Part shown: in pieces, positions 18,991 to 28,483 of the stretch
Layout of the letters: every line of letters begins with the position of its first letter
Numbering within the stretch: position 1 is the stretch's first letter
From: Emticicia agri
GTDB lineage: Bacteria; Bacteroidota; Bacteroidia; Cytophagales; Spirosomataceae
Assembly: GCA_945860265.1 (NCBI GenBank)
Contig: CAMAQF010000004.1
Location: forward strand, 1 to 64,000
Length of the DNA stretch: 64,000 nt
Direction: 5' to 3'
The notes under the pieces: generated by a model
What the model was told of the DNA's origin: nothing
Database searches by the model: none
What the model saw: the letters and a program-made list of their open reading frames with translations, nothing else
Position numbers and translations under genes: made by a program

Positions 18991-21092
18991 CTTAAATGAT
19001 ATATTTCTACTATTTTTTTAACTTCTTCTAAACTTCTATTTGGTGGAGTAAGTGAACTCGGTATTGACATTTTTGAAAATTCTTTGAAATACAAAACACA
19101 AGCATCTCTCCACCAAATGGATTCTTTTTTTTGTGTTTTTAGCCTAGAATTTACACTTATAAATGTCTCTTTATCAATGAAAGGTTGTAATTTTAGCCAA
19201 TCTTTTTGAAGTTTTTCAACCTCAACAACGCCATTATAATACCTGAAACATAGTTCTTCCCATAGTGTATTTCCTGAACTGAGTTTTTTATTCCATGCAA
19301 TATGATGAAACCATAATAAATAATTCAAATCACATTTTTCTGCATTTCCCCATGTCTCATATATTTCTTTTGAATATAGTTTTACGGCATTGCTTAAATT
19401 TCCAGTTCTATCGAAGCCTAAACCGATTGAGTCTGCTCGGTGATAATAAATGGATGTCCAATCTGGTCGTGCGGCTTTCGTAAGCCAAGGTTCGGGGCCA
19501 TAATGATGACCTTCGCCCATCATGTGATGCAATCCAAGCGGATAGGTATAATTTATATATGTTGGCAATGATTTTTGCATAATTTCACTGATTTGAACTT
19601 TTGCTTTTGTATCATTTGTCAATGTCATTCCAATCCATTCATTGGCTATTTTTTCAGAACTAAGCGTATAATCCCAAGCTAAACGACCGAAAGCATACCA
19701 ATTAGCTTGATTAAATGGGTGTCCACACCAATTAGCATCCGAACCTGTGTTTGCCACTCCAGCGATTAATGAATTTTGGTTATTATATAAACTTCCATCA
19801 ATTACTTTTGCTACAGTTGAGCCTTTTCCTTTGGCATAAGTATCTGAATCAAGGCATTCTTTAAACATGGGTGCCAAGAATGTGAGGTGGGTAGATTGGC
19901 CCAAATATTCTTGGGTAATCTGAAACTCAATTCCTAATTTGGTATCAGGAAAACCACCAAACATTGGATGAAATGGTTCCCGTGGCATGAAGTCAATCGG
20001 CCCATTTTTTACTTGCACAATTACTTTTTCATCAAATTTTCCATCAAGTGGTTTGAATTGTTCGTATGCTTCTTTAAAACGGTCGCCCTTAGGGTCTGCA
20101 TTATACACAAATGCTCTCCAAATGACAATTCCAGAAAATGGCTTCATTGTTTCGGCGAGCATATTTGCTCCTTCGGCGTGTGTACGACCATAATCTTGAG
20201 GGCCAGGTTCGCCTTCCGAATTAGCTTTTACCAAATATCCACCGAAATCTGGAATATACTGATGAATTTCCTTCGTTTTTTCATTCCACCAATTTCTTAC
20301 TTCGCGGTCGAGAGGGTCAGATGTTTTTAGCCCTCCAAGTGTTCGTGGTGAACGAAAGTTTACTGATATAAAAACTTTGATCCCGTATGGACGAAGTACA
20401 TCGGCTACTGCTTTTATTTTTTCTAGATATTCGGCTGTTAGAAATCTTGAACTTGCATTTACATTATTGATTGAGGTAGCGTTGATACCCAAAGAAGCAT
20501 TGGCACGTGCATAAGCAATGTATCTTGGGTCGATTCTGAAAGGCAATTCGTTCCATTTCCAAATAGATGAACCTGCATAACCACGCTCGACATTTCCATT
20601 GGCGTTGTCCCAATGATTAAGCATTCTAATTTTAATTTTTGGACTGCTTACAATATTTTCATTCAACGATTGCCCAATCTGAATACGTCTTAAAAATTCA
20701 AAAGCCCCGTATAATACACCCGCTTCTGATTTTGAACTAATAATTAAATTTCCTTTTTCAAAAAATATCGCAAATCCATCAATGGCTAATTTGCTTGTAA
20801 GTGATTGATTATTAGATACTTCCAGAATAAATCCACCGGTTTGATTACTATTTGTAACAATTTGTGTTTTTGAACCTAAAAGACCAGCTAAACCTATTTG
20901 AAGCTCTTCGGCAGCTTTTTGTAAAATTGGATTTACAGTTTTTATTGAAATAAATTTTGTATATTTTAGATAAACCAGCTTCTGTTTTTGGTCTTTTATT
21001 AAGTCGTATTTCAGCCATAGCCTTGAACCATCGTCGGCCATTGAGAAAAACGAAATTAAAAAAAATATGACTGTAAAAATTCTTTTTTGCAT
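18987..21092 (-). CDS. GH67 alpha-glucuronidase
   Basis: A 701-residue exported enzyme that releases (4-O-methyl-)glucuronic acid from xylo-oligosaccharides. Sec signal MQKRIFTVIFFLISFFSMA, an N-terminal GH67N beta-domain, then the TIM barrel with GGYLVKANSEGEPGPQDYGR holding the general-acid Glu. IDFMPREPFHP and FQITQEYLGQSTHL hold the Asp/Glu pair of the general base. The C-terminal domain has LHHMMGEGHHYGPEPW. Length fits the family. Overlap with the SDR gene shows one operon, and uxuA upstream in the cluster handles the released uronate. Confidence 0.95.
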   Translation of the reverse strand: MQKRIFTVIFFLISFFSMADDGSRLWLKYDLIKDQKQKLVYLKYTKFISIKTVNPILQKAAEELQIGLAGLLGSKTQIVTNSNQTGGFILEVSNNQSLTSKLAIDGFAIFFEKGNLIISSKSEAGVLYGAFEFLRRIQIGQSLNENIVSSPKIKIRMLNHWDNANGNVERGYAGSSIWKWNELPFRIDPRYIAYARANASLGINATSINNVNASSRFLTAEYLEKIKAVADVLRPYGIKVFISVNFRSPRTLGGLKTSDPLDREVRNWWNEKTKEIHQYIPDFGGYLVKANSEGEPGPQDYGRTHAEGANMLAETMKPFSGIVIWRAFVYNADPKGDRFKEAYEQFKPLDGKFDEKVIVQVKNGPIDFMPREPFHPMFGGFPDTKLGIEFQITQEYLGQSTHLTFLAPMFKECLDSDTYAKGKGSTVAKVIDGSLYNNQNSLIAGVANTGSDANWCGHPFNQANWYAFGRLAWDYTLSSEKIANEWIGMTLTNDTKAKVQISEIMQKSLPTYINYTYPLGLHHMMGEGHHYGPEPWLTKAARPDWTSIYYHRADSIGLGFDRTGNLSNAVKLYSKEIYETWGNAEKCDLNYLLWFHHIAWNKKLSSGNTLWEELCFRYYNGVVEVEKLQKDWLKLQPFIDKETFISVNSRLKTQKKESIWWRDACVLYFKEFSKMSIPSSLTPPNRSLEEVKKIVEIYHLR

Positions 21093-21117
21093 TTAATTTT
21101 GTTTATTACTGGTTTTT

Positions 21118-21513
21118 TTATTTGCTTTTTGGCTCTAGTAAATCCCATTGATTTCCGTATAAATCAGCAAAAAACGCTACTGTGGCATATACTTCTTCTT
21201 TTGGCTCTCTTACGAATTTCACACCTTTTTCTACCATCAGGTGGTAGTCTCTCCAGAAATTATCAGTATAAAGAAACATAAAAACTCGACCTCCCGTTTG
21301 ATTACCTATTCGACTTTTTTGTTCTGTATTCGCTGCTTTTGCTAGTAAAATCGCTGTTTCAGTTGCTCCCTTAGGTTTTACCAATACCCAGCGTTTTTCT
21401 TCGCTGAGTTTAGTATCTTCTATTAATTCAAAACCTATTTTTTGTGTATAAAAATTAATTGCATCGTCGTAGTCCTCCACAACCAATGAAATATGTGCTA
21501 TATGTTGTTTCAT
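21118..21513 (-). CDS. VOC family (glyoxalase-like) protein
   Basis: A 131-residue vicinal-oxygen-chelate protein with the two beta-alpha-beta-beta-beta halves: HIAHISLVVEDYDDAINFYTQKIGFEL at the start and ATVAFFADLYGNQWDLLEP at the end. The metal-binding His and Glu positions of the fold are plausible (His6/His3 and the ending Glu). Reaction unknown. The ATG overlaps the uxuA stop by 4 bp, so it is coupled to mannonate dehydratase and may act on a uronate-pathway intermediate. Confidence 0.8.
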   Translation of the reverse strand: MKQHIAHISLVVEDYDDAINFYTQKIGFELIEDTKLSEEKRWVLVKPKGATETAILLAKAANTEQKSRIGNQTGGRVFMFLYTDNFWRDYHLMVEKGVKFVREPKEEVYATVAFFADLYGNQWDLLEPKSK

Positions 21514-22739
21514 TCGCTTAAATTCCTTTCGATTGCCATTTGGAGGCCTCTTATTTCCGCCAATCCTTTAAGCCGTCCAATAGCAGAATAACCTGGATAG
21601 GTTTTACGTTTTGTAATTCCTTCTTGTAAATCATCGAGCATTTGGAGGCCGTGGTCTGGTCTAATAGGTATCTGATAATTTTCTTGACCAGCCGCTTTTC
21701 TACGGTTTTGTTCTTCAATGACCGCTTTTACGACTTCAAACATATCAACATCACCATCCAAATGAGCAGCTTCGTGGAAGTTCAACGAAGTGTCGCCCAC
21801 TGTATTTTCTTCTCTTTTGGTAGTGCGTAAATGCAAAAATTGAATCCGATTAGCAAATCGTTTTACCATTTTCACTAAATCGTTATCACTTCGTACACCC
21901 AAAGAGCCTGTACAAAAGGTGATACCATTGGCTGGCACATTACAGGCTTTCATGAGTTGTGCTAAATCATTTTCGGTACTAACAACTCTCGGTAAACCTA
22001 AAAGGGATTTTGGAGGGTCGTCAGGGTGAATACAAAGATTAATGCCTATTTCTAGAGCAAAAGGTGCTATTTGCTGAACGAAATAATACAAATTGGCTCT
22101 CAATTCAGCATCGCCAATATTGGCATAATTATCAAGTAAACCTTGAAAAGTATTTAAGTCAAAAGCCTCTTCTGAACCAGGCAAACCCAATAATGCTGTA
22201 TTTTTTAGTATTTCAATTGCTTCAGAAGTCATCTGTTCAAATTTTATCATGGCAGATTCTCTAACTTCTGGCTCATAATCTTTGTCAGCATTTGGGCGTT
22301 TGAGAATATATAAATCGAAAATAGCAAAGTCTTTCCAAACAAATTTAAGTGCCTTTGATCCATCTGGCATTTCATAATTAAGGTTTGTACGTGACCAATC
22401 AAGAACAGGCATGAAATTATAGCAAACAATCTTAATTCCGCATTTGGCTAAGTTTTGTAATGATTGTTTATAATTTTCAATAAAAATATCTCTTGATGGC
22501 AAACCTTTCTTAATGTCTTCATGAACAGGAAGGCTCTCGACGACTAACCATTTTAATTCAGAATAATGGTTGTTGTCTTTTTCAATGATATTTATTCTCT
22601 CTTTGATTGCCTCAATTGACCAAATCTCACCAACTGGAATTTGATGCAAAGCGGATACAATTCCTGTACAACCCGCTTGTCGAATATCCATGAGTGAAAC
22701 TGGGTCGTTTGGCCCAAACCAACGCATTGTATGTTGCAT
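21510..22739 (-). CDS. uxuA: Mannonate dehydratase
   Basis: A 409-residue cytoplasmic enzyme that dehydrates D-mannonate to 2-keto-3-deoxygluconate. Diagnostic blocks: MRWFGPNDPVSLMDIRQAGCTGIV at the N-terminus, CYNFMPVLDWSRT, LCIHPDDPPKSLLGLPRVVST, FCTGSLGVRSDNDL, FLHLRTTKRE and IPIRPDHGLQMLDD. His, Cys and Asp metal ligands of the family lie in these blocks. It is the first gene of a cluster with VOC, GH67, SDR and GH43, linking hemicellulose side-chain removal to uronate catabolism. Length slightly above average for the family. Confidence 0.95.
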   Translation of the reverse strand: MQHTMRWFGPNDPVSLMDIRQAGCTGIVSALHQIPVGEIWSIEAIKERINIIEKDNNHYSELKWLVVESLPVHEDIKKGLPSRDIFIENYKQSLQNLAKCGIKIVCYNFMPVLDWSRTNLNYEMPDGSKALKFVWKDFAIFDLYILKRPNADKDYEPEVRESAMIKFEQMTSEAIEILKNTALLGLPGSEEAFDLNTFQGLLDNYANIGDAELRANLYYFVQQIAPFALEIGINLCIHPDDPPKSLLGLPRVVSTENDLAQLMKACNVPANGITFCTGSLGVRSDNDLVKMVKRFANRIQFLHLRTTKREENTVGDTSLNFHEAAHLDGDVDMFEVVKAVIEEQNRRKAAGQENYQIPIRPDHGLQMLDDLQEGITKRKTYPGYSAIGRLKGLAEIRGLQMAIERNLSE

Positions 22740-22844
22740 TTAGAAATACGACGGGGTCTCCCGTTCGATTTTGAATTACGATTTAAGAATTACACGCTCA
22801 TAGTTTTTCTTCCATATTCGTCATTCGTAAATCATCATTCGTCA
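22740..22844. repeat. Small hairpin and short direct repeats between gene blocks
   Basis: ACGGG-GTCT-CCCGT at 22751-22764 forms a short GC-rich hairpin just upstream of uxuA. The motif ATTCGT occurs three times between about 22815 and 22842. It may be a dispersed repeat; no function is visible. Confidence 0.35.
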
Positions 22845-24008
22845 TTATTTTATTAAACTTATTTTTTGAGCATTTTTCTGTGCTTTTAAAGCTAATTCCG
22901 TTGCCAAAAAACAATGTTCTTGGGTCATAGCAGTTTCAGTACGATTCAAAATATCATCAACTAACTGTAGGCCGTAAGGAAGAACTTGAGCCGAACAGTC
23001 GAAATATTTTGTTTCTTTATTATCTGTTAAGAATAAATGACTGCCACCTTCACGACCACCAATGTCTATGTTTTTTCTGATTTCGATGAAACCCTCAGTT
23101 CCAAGTATTGTCAAGCGTCCATCTCCCCATGTTTTTAGGCCATCTGGTGTAAACCAATCGACTCTAATATAGCCCATTCCTCCATTTCCTCTGAGCATGG
23201 CATCTCCAAAATCTTCAAATTTTGGAAATTCTGGGTGATGAACATTCCCGATTTGAGAAGCTACAACTTCAGCCTTAGTTGAGTTTGTGAAATGTAAATA
23301 TTGGTCGAACTGGTGAGAAGCGATATCTGTTATGATTCCACCAAATAAATCTTTATCAAAAAACCACGCTGGGCGACTTTTTGTGCTCATTCTATGTGGC
23401 CCAAGCCCAATCGTTTGAATAACATTACCAATTGCTCCTGCTTTTACAAGTTCTCCAGCTTTTATAGTTGCTTTATTCTCAAAACGTTCGCTGTACATTA
23501 TTGAATAGATTCGACCAGTAGCTTTTTGTACCTTACGAACTTCAGCCAATTGCTCAAGTGTAGTTATGCCTGGTTTATCAGACATGAAGTCTTTTCCCGA
23601 TTGCATAACTCTGATACCCAGTGGAGCTCTTTCTGAGGCGATTGCCGAACTCAAAACCAATTGAATAGATTTATCATCTAAGATTTCTTTTTCATCTTTG
23701 GCTAATTTGGTATTAGGATAACGTTTGGAAAAATCAGCAATCAAATTAGCCTCTTTTGCAAAAAAAGCAACTAACTGACCACCTCCTTTTTTTACGGCCT
23801 CAACTTGACTATAAATATGGCCATGATTCATACCAATAACGGCAAATTTGATACGCGGAGTATCATAAACCTTTTCGGTAATACCTTTTACAATTTCAAT
23901 GTTATAATGTTCAAAACTATTATTTTGAAATAATGGAAAAGTCATTAATCCTGCTGCTGTTGACGAGCTTTTCTTTAAAAAACTACGTCTATCATTACTT
24001 TTATTCAT
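22845..24008 (-). CDS. Exported Gfo/Idh/MocA family oxidoreductase
   Basis: 387 residues. Tat signal DRRSFLKKSSSTAAGLMTFP, Rossmann motif FAVIGMNHGHIYSQ near residue 55 (an atypical GxNHGH form), and MSDKPGITTLEQL in place of the canonical EKP, retaining the Lys-Pro. GGIITDIASHQFDQYLHF is the C-terminal substrate-side block. Substrate unknown. Same strand and theme as the next three genes, so probably one periplasmic sugar-modifying set. Distinct in sequence from the 24101 and 26568 proteins, so not a recent duplicate. Confidence 0.87.
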   Translation of the reverse strand: MNKSNDRRSFLKKSSSTAAGLMTFPLFQNNSFEHYNIEIVKGITEKVYDTPRIKFAVIGMNHGHIYSQVEAVKKGGGQLVAFFAKEANLIADFSKRYPNTKLAKDEKEILDDKSIQLVLSSAIASERAPLGIRVMQSGKDFMSDKPGITTLEQLAEVRKVQKATGRIYSIMYSERFENKATIKAGELVKAGAIGNVIQTIGLGPHRMSTKSRPAWFFDKDLFGGIITDIASHQFDQYLHFTNSTKAEVVASQIGNVHHPEFPKFEDFGDAMLRGNGGMGYIRVDWFTPDGLKTWGDGRLTILGTEGFIEIRKNIDIGGREGGSHLFLTDNKETKYFDCSAQVLPYGLQLVDDILNRTETAMTQEHCFLATELALKAQKNAQKISLIK

Positions 24009-24100
24009 TTTTTTAAATTTTAATGAAACAGATTTTTATACTAATAATTTGAATTTATAAGGATTTAGGAGTTTAAGACTACCTAAACCCTACATTATTT

Positions 24101-25480
24101 TCACATTTTGATATAATTAGTACCGTAAGGCTTTCTTTGTGTACGAGACAACATTGCGTTAGCTTCACTATCGTTTACAAACTTCTCAGTTGTTGGATTC
24201 CAAGTAAGTTTTCTTGGAAGTTTCATTGCAATATGGCTAATCAAACAGACAGTACAAGCCCTGTGACCTATTTCAACTGGTGAAATTGGTTCTATTCGGC
24301 TTTGGATACAATCTAGCCAGTTACCATGTTGTTCGTCACTTTTATATAAATGAATTTCTTTTTCGCCAATAACAGATTCTAATATTTTTGGGTTGCTGGC
24401 ATCAAGTGCTTTGCTGCTTTTAGCTTTTGTAGTTGGGTCGCTTGCAGAAGCAACATAATCGCCACGAGAAACAAAAATCCAACCTTCAGTTCCCTCATAT
24501 CTGATACCATTAGGAAAACCACCACTTGTATACATCGTTACACCATTGGCATAATCAGCTTTTACCATAAAATCTCCATGTACATTCCAAAGACCTGATT
24601 TTGGAAATTCAGCAACTGCTTGCACTGAAGTTGGACCGGTGTATTCGGTATCCATACCCCAAGCCGCTGAATCAAAATGGTGCTGTCCCCAACCAGTAAT
24701 CATACCTGCTCCAAATTGCTCAAGTCGTAACCAACCTGGGCGACCATATCCAACTTGTGGATGCACGCCTGTTTCTGTATATGGAACTTCAGGTGTTGAC
24801 CCCAGCCACATATCATAATTGAATCCCTTAGGAACTGGCATAGCCGGTGCTGCTGGGCCAGATGGATCACCTGGTAAGCCAACTTTTACTGTATGTAATT
24901 TACCTATTCGTCCGTTACGTACCAATTCTGCTGCAATTCTAAATTGTGGCGATGAACGTTGTTGGGTTCCAACTTGAAGTATTTTGCCCGTTTTTTTGAT
25001 AATATCGCTCAATAAACGTCCTTCGGAAACTGTCAACGAAGTAGGTTTTTGTAAATAAATATCCTTTCCTGCCAAGGCTGCTTCAATGGCTGGTTGAGCG
25101 TGCCAAAAATCTGGTGTACTGATAATTACGGCATCAATATCTTTGTTTAACAGCATTTCACGATAATCATCGTACATTTTTACATCTACATATTTATCTT
25201 GACCTGTTTTTTTCTTGTAATAATTTTCAATTAGCAATTTTCCGTCTTTCAGACGATTGCTATCTAAATCACAAACTGACATTAGACGAGCAATATCGTG
25301 TTGCATTGTACCAACCATATCGTGCTCACGGCCAATACGTCCGCAGCCAATTTGTCCAATATTGATTTTATTACTTGGAGCATTTTTACCAAAAACCGTT
25401 GAAGGTACGATTGTTGGAATGCCAAACGCTGCAGCAGCTACACCTGTAATAGTTTGACCAATAAATTTTCTACGTTCCAT
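24101..25480 (-). CDS. Exported Gfo/Idh/MocA family oxidoreductase
   Basis: 459 residues with Tat signal (ERRKFIGQTITGVAAAAFG), Rossmann motif IGQIGCGRIGREHD, the block IDAVIISTPDFWHAQPAIEAA and LQKPTSLTVSEGR, where Gln replaces the Glu of EKP. GAGMITGWGQHHFDSAAWGMD matches the family active-site block. Its N-terminal organisation most resembles the 6332-7654 protein. Periplasmic location is predicted; cofactor would be retained during Tat export. Substrate not determinable. Confidence 0.9.
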   Translation of the reverse strand: MERRKFIGQTITGVAAAAFGIPTIVPSTVFGKNAPSNKINIGQIGCGRIGREHDMVGTMQHDIARLMSVCDLDSNRLKDGKLLIENYYKKKTGQDKYVDVKMYDDYREMLLNKDIDAVIISTPDFWHAQPAIEAALAGKDIYLQKPTSLTVSEGRLLSDIIKKTGKILQVGTQQRSSPQFRIAAELVRNGRIGKLHTVKVGLPGDPSGPAAPAMPVPKGFNYDMWLGSTPEVPYTETGVHPQVGYGRPGWLRLEQFGAGMITGWGQHHFDSAAWGMDTEYTGPTSVQAVAEFPKSGLWNVHGDFMVKADYANGVTMYTSGGFPNGIRYEGTEGWIFVSRGDYVASASDPTTKAKSSKALDASNPKILESVIGEKEIHLYKSDEQHGNWLDCIQSRIEPISPVEIGHRACTVCLISHIAMKLPRKLTWNPTTEKFVNDSEANAMLSRTQRKPYGTNYIKM

Positions 25481-25600
25481 TTATTTAATTTTTAAGGTTG
25501 AGAGTTTAATGATTTGAACATTTGTCGATTTGTAAATTTGGTGGTTAGAAAAATAATTAGGGTTGGTTAATAAACAAATTACCAAACTTTAAAATCTTTT

Positions 25601-26491
25601 TTACTCCGATTTGTATTTTTCAAATTGTTCGGCTATTTTGGCATTTGAGGTATCGCCTGAATGAACCAATACTCTATACTTTAATTTTACAGTTTGTCCT
25701 TTTTTTAATACAGTTTCCTTATCATTTTGTGGCCAATACATTGGTGTAGGCGAGAAAAAGCCATAATCACGCGTAAACCAAGGTGCAGGATACCATTCGT
25801 TTGATGGGTGTTGCATAATAGCCATTCCTTCTTGTTTATCTCCACGTTTGCCATAAAAATCAATCCAAGCAGCTTTTTTTCCAAATGTTTCTTTTTCTCC
25901 TTTTTCACCATTTGAATTAATCATTGTGCCACCGTTTATTACTGCCAAATCAGCGTCCATTCTTCCACTAAAAAGTGAGTGATTGGTTTTTTCAATAATT
26001 ACGTCCATTAGCATTTCGAGTGTTACATCGAAATCTATTTGGTATATGTCGTTTGAAGGTGCCGTAATTGTAATTTTACGAGTATCTTTGATCGGAGCAC
26101 TGGCATTTGGTCTTCGCCAAATACATTCATTTTCAATAATTACCTTGTCGTTTCCAGACTCTATTATATCAGCCCTTATCGATATAATTTGACCCCTTTC
26201 GAGTCCTTCTTGCCAATAATTGCCCCCATTTACCCTATCACATCCGAAAAACAATGAACTGTGGTGCGGATAATTTGCATTTCGCATTGATGTTACGCTG
26301 GCATTCGATGGGCCATTGACTGGAAAGAAAAATGGATATTTTTCGTCTTCTGATAAAATATAGCTCGTAAATAAATTTTTATTGATTATAATATCAATTT
26401 TCGAATTAAATTTTTGTGCTATAATTTTAGTTTGAGCAAATGTATTTGACAAACTAATAATTACTAATAATATTGAAATATTTTTTTTCAT
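25601..26491 (-). CDS. DUF6807 (PmoA-like) exported protein
   Basis: 296 residues with a Sec signal (MKKNISILLVIISLSNTFAQ). The blocks NYPHHSSLFFGCDRVNGGNYWQEG and GWIDF-like AAWIDFYGKRGDKQEGMAIMQHPSN are typical of the DUF6807 family, often annotated methane oxygenase PmoA although no link to methane oxidation is expected here. The family is usually found beside Gfo/Idh/MocA genes, as here on both sides. Function unknown; a carbohydrate-binding or sugar-modifying role is inferred only from neighbours. Confidence 0.8.
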   Translation of the reverse strand: MKKNISILLVIISLSNTFAQTKIIAQKFNSKIDIIINKNLFTSYILSEDEKYPFFFPVNGPSNASVTSMRNANYPHHSSLFFGCDRVNGGNYWQEGLERGQIISIRADIIESGNDKVIIENECIWRRPNASAPIKDTRKITITAPSNDIYQIDFDVTLEMLMDVIIEKTNHSLFSGRMDADLAVINGGTMINSNGEKGEKETFGKKAAWIDFYGKRGDKQEGMAIMQHPSNEWYPAPWFTRDYGFFSPTPMYWPQNDKETVLKKGQTVKLKYRVLVHSGDTSNAKIAEQFEKYKSE

Positions 26492-26567
26492 ATCATGTTA
26501 TTTTTGAATAAATAGATGCTTTGTAAATACAAGGATTGTGTTGTATTTATATTTATTAAAATGATTT

Positions 26568-27908
26568 TTATTTTTTCTTAGCCAATTCTAATGACTTTGT
26601 AGTTGTATAATATTTAACTAACATATTTGGCACCTCCCACTCAGGCATTTTATTTTTAGATTTATAATCCAAGAATCTTTCCATTACCTCTCCAAAATGT
26701 GCTTCATGCCCTGTGCGATATGTGTCTGGAATTTCGACCAACCATTCATTTCCGTGTTTTTTTAAATTGACTCCTGCATATTTGCTTTTTATTGCTTCAA
26801 ATGCTTGTAGAAGTTCATTTTCGTTTAAATTAGTTGATTTTATATAAAGTTGAGGAATAAACTTTTCTTCTTTTCCTTGTCTAATTTCTAAATTTGCTTT
26901 CGTTCCCCTGATTACCGAATAATGTGTATCTCCTCCTTCAGTTGCACTATAATTCCACAAGGCACGAAGTTTTGTATGTACCCCTCGCAAGCTGTAATTA
27001 ATTTCACCGTTGGCATATACATTTATTGTCGAATCATTTTTCAAATCTTTTTTCAAAAAGTCTGGAAAAGTTTTTGCTCCCGTAATCAAAGAAAATTGAC
27101 TCAATGTCATTGGCGTTGGCCAACGAGTAGCAGAATTGAATTTGATATCATTATTAGATAGTATTACATTCGGAAAAATTGTCCATTGAGCTAAATCGAC
27201 TAAATGTACCATTACATCAGCAATTCCTTCGCCTTGTTGATTTACATCCATAAACCATGTTGGTCTTTTTAGCGGGCTTCCAGAAACATATTTATAAAAA
27301 AAATGAACGCTTTCTGTAAAAATAGCTGGATTTTCTGCTGTTCCTTTCTCAAGTTGCCCAAAAATAGCTGGTATTTGTATTAGTTCTTTTTGTATAATAG
27401 TTGTGATTTCAGACCTTTCTGTCATGATATCGTAAAGCAATACATTGTTTTTCTTGGCAACTTCAAATGCTTTTTGAAGCTGTGTATAGCCTTTACTATC
27501 AATACACATAGGCTTATCTCCTAAAATATTGATTCCAGCTTGAGCTGCTTTTAAAATGTATTCAGTTTTCTTTTGATTGTTTCCTGCAATAACCAACAAA
27601 TTGCCTTTTTTCTCGGAAATCATTTTTTCAAAATAGTCATTTCCCTCATAAACATTTTCTTTCCATTTTGTTGGGTTCTTCGCACGCGAATTGTAGCTTT
27701 CAATTCTTTTTAAATGGTCTTGCAAATCCTGTCCAGCGGGAGCATATACATTAACGACCGATGAAACATTATTATATGTTTTATTCTGAACCAAAGCCGC
27801 ATGAAAATGACCTGGATCAAGCGTAATAAACTGAATTGGTTCATTTTGAGCAAACATTTGATGAACTCCGAGAAGCATTAAGGTTGAAAGAGTGATTTTT
27901 TTTAACAT
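26568..27908 (-). CDS. Exported oxidoreductase with putative oxidoreductase C-terminal domain
   Basis: 446 residues with a Sec signal (MLKKITLSTLMLLGVHQMFAQ) rather than Tat. The N-terminal half is Rossmann-like (FITLDPGHFHAALVQNKTYN, LLVIAGNNQKKTEYILKAAQAG) with GDKPMCID matching the Lys-Pro of the Gfo/Idh motif. The C-terminal half has GEGIADVMVHLVDLAQWTIF and fits the putative oxidoreductase C-terminal domain. It is first in the minus-strand block and faces the LacI gene across a 575-bp intergenic region with a large dyad, so it is a candidate target of that regulator. Confidence 0.85.
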   Translation of the reverse strand: MLKKITLSTLMLLGVHQMFAQNEPIQFITLDPGHFHAALVQNKTYNNVSSVVNVYAPAGQDLQDHLKRIESYNSRAKNPTKWKENVYEGNDYFEKMISEKKGNLLVIAGNNQKKTEYILKAAQAGINILGDKPMCIDSKGYTQLQKAFEVAKKNNVLLYDIMTERSEITTIIQKELIQIPAIFGQLEKGTAENPAIFTESVHFFYKYVSGSPLKRPTWFMDVNQQGEGIADVMVHLVDLAQWTIFPNVILSNNDIKFNSATRWPTPMTLSQFSLITGAKTFPDFLKKDLKNDSTINVYANGEINYSLRGVHTKLRALWNYSATEGGDTHYSVIRGTKANLEIRQGKEEKFIPQLYIKSTNLNENELLQAFEAIKSKYAGVNLKKHGNEWLVEIPDTYRTGHEAHFGEVMERFLDYKSKNKMPEWEVPNMLVKYYTTTKSLELAKKK

Positions 27909-28483
27909 GTTTTATTAATTTTTGAAAAACAATTTCTGAAAATAATTTTATACTTTATTGAATAATTTTGATTAAGGTAAAATTTGTACCATTAATCAGT
28001 AATTTTTCATCGGTTAATTTTTAACTACAATCTTCGGCTCAAAAAAGTTAAATAGTAGTTGTCATTTGCAATAAATATAAATGACATTCTAAACTACATT
28101 ATCTCTCTTGCACGTAATTTATTGAAAATGAATTAAAGTGAAGGGGTTGCCGTTTTTTCAATCTTTGAAAAGTACAATTTGACTTGTATTTGATAAACCA
28201 ACTCATTTTTACGCATTGTTTACAACTATTTCCTTTAATTCGTTTTTTGTATAATATTATCCTTAAATTTAGGATTAAAAAAAGAATATTCTTCCTATTT
28301 TTAAGTTTGTATAGCTGTAAACTATCGGTTACGTTTTCGGAAACGTTTGCGATAGTCAATTTAGTGATACATTTTTCAAAATATAAAATCTGTAAATTTA
28401 TTCTTTGAGTGTTTAGAAAAATAAAAATACATGCGTTTAATTAGGAATAATAATTGGGTTTTATTAGAAAAATATAAATTATT
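27909..28483. promoter_or_regulatory. Divergent control region between oxidoreductase and LacI blocks
   Basis: 575 bp between divergent genes. ORF-track entries here are AT-rich shadows. The main structure is the 36-bp dyad listed separately. No well-spaced TTG/TAnnTTTG promoter could be assigned on either strand. Confidence 0.5.
28321..28356. promoter_or_regulatory. 36-bp dyad, candidate LacI-type operator
   Basis: Outer arms ACTATCG (28321-28327) and CGATAGT (28350-28356) are perfect inverted repeats. They share a centre with inner arms ACGTTT (28331-28336) and AAACGT (28341-28346); only the three positions between the arms and one central pair mismatch. LacI-family operators are typically dyads rich in AAACGTTT-like sequence, which also occurs at 28341-28348. 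Placed 128 bp upstream of the LacI start and about 410 bp from the divergent oxidoreductase. Operator function is inferred. Confidence 0.6.

Noticed and set aside
25601-26491. PmoA label taken as a methane oxidation gene
   Set aside because: DUF6807 proteins inherit that name by annotation; the gene is among exported sugar-type oxidoreductases and no methane monooxygenase genes are present.
28099-28408. ORFs on both strands between the oxidoreductase and LacI genes
   Set aside because: Low-complexity Lys/Phe/Ile-rich translations, opposite-strand shadows of each other, overlapping the dyad; treated as noncoding control region.
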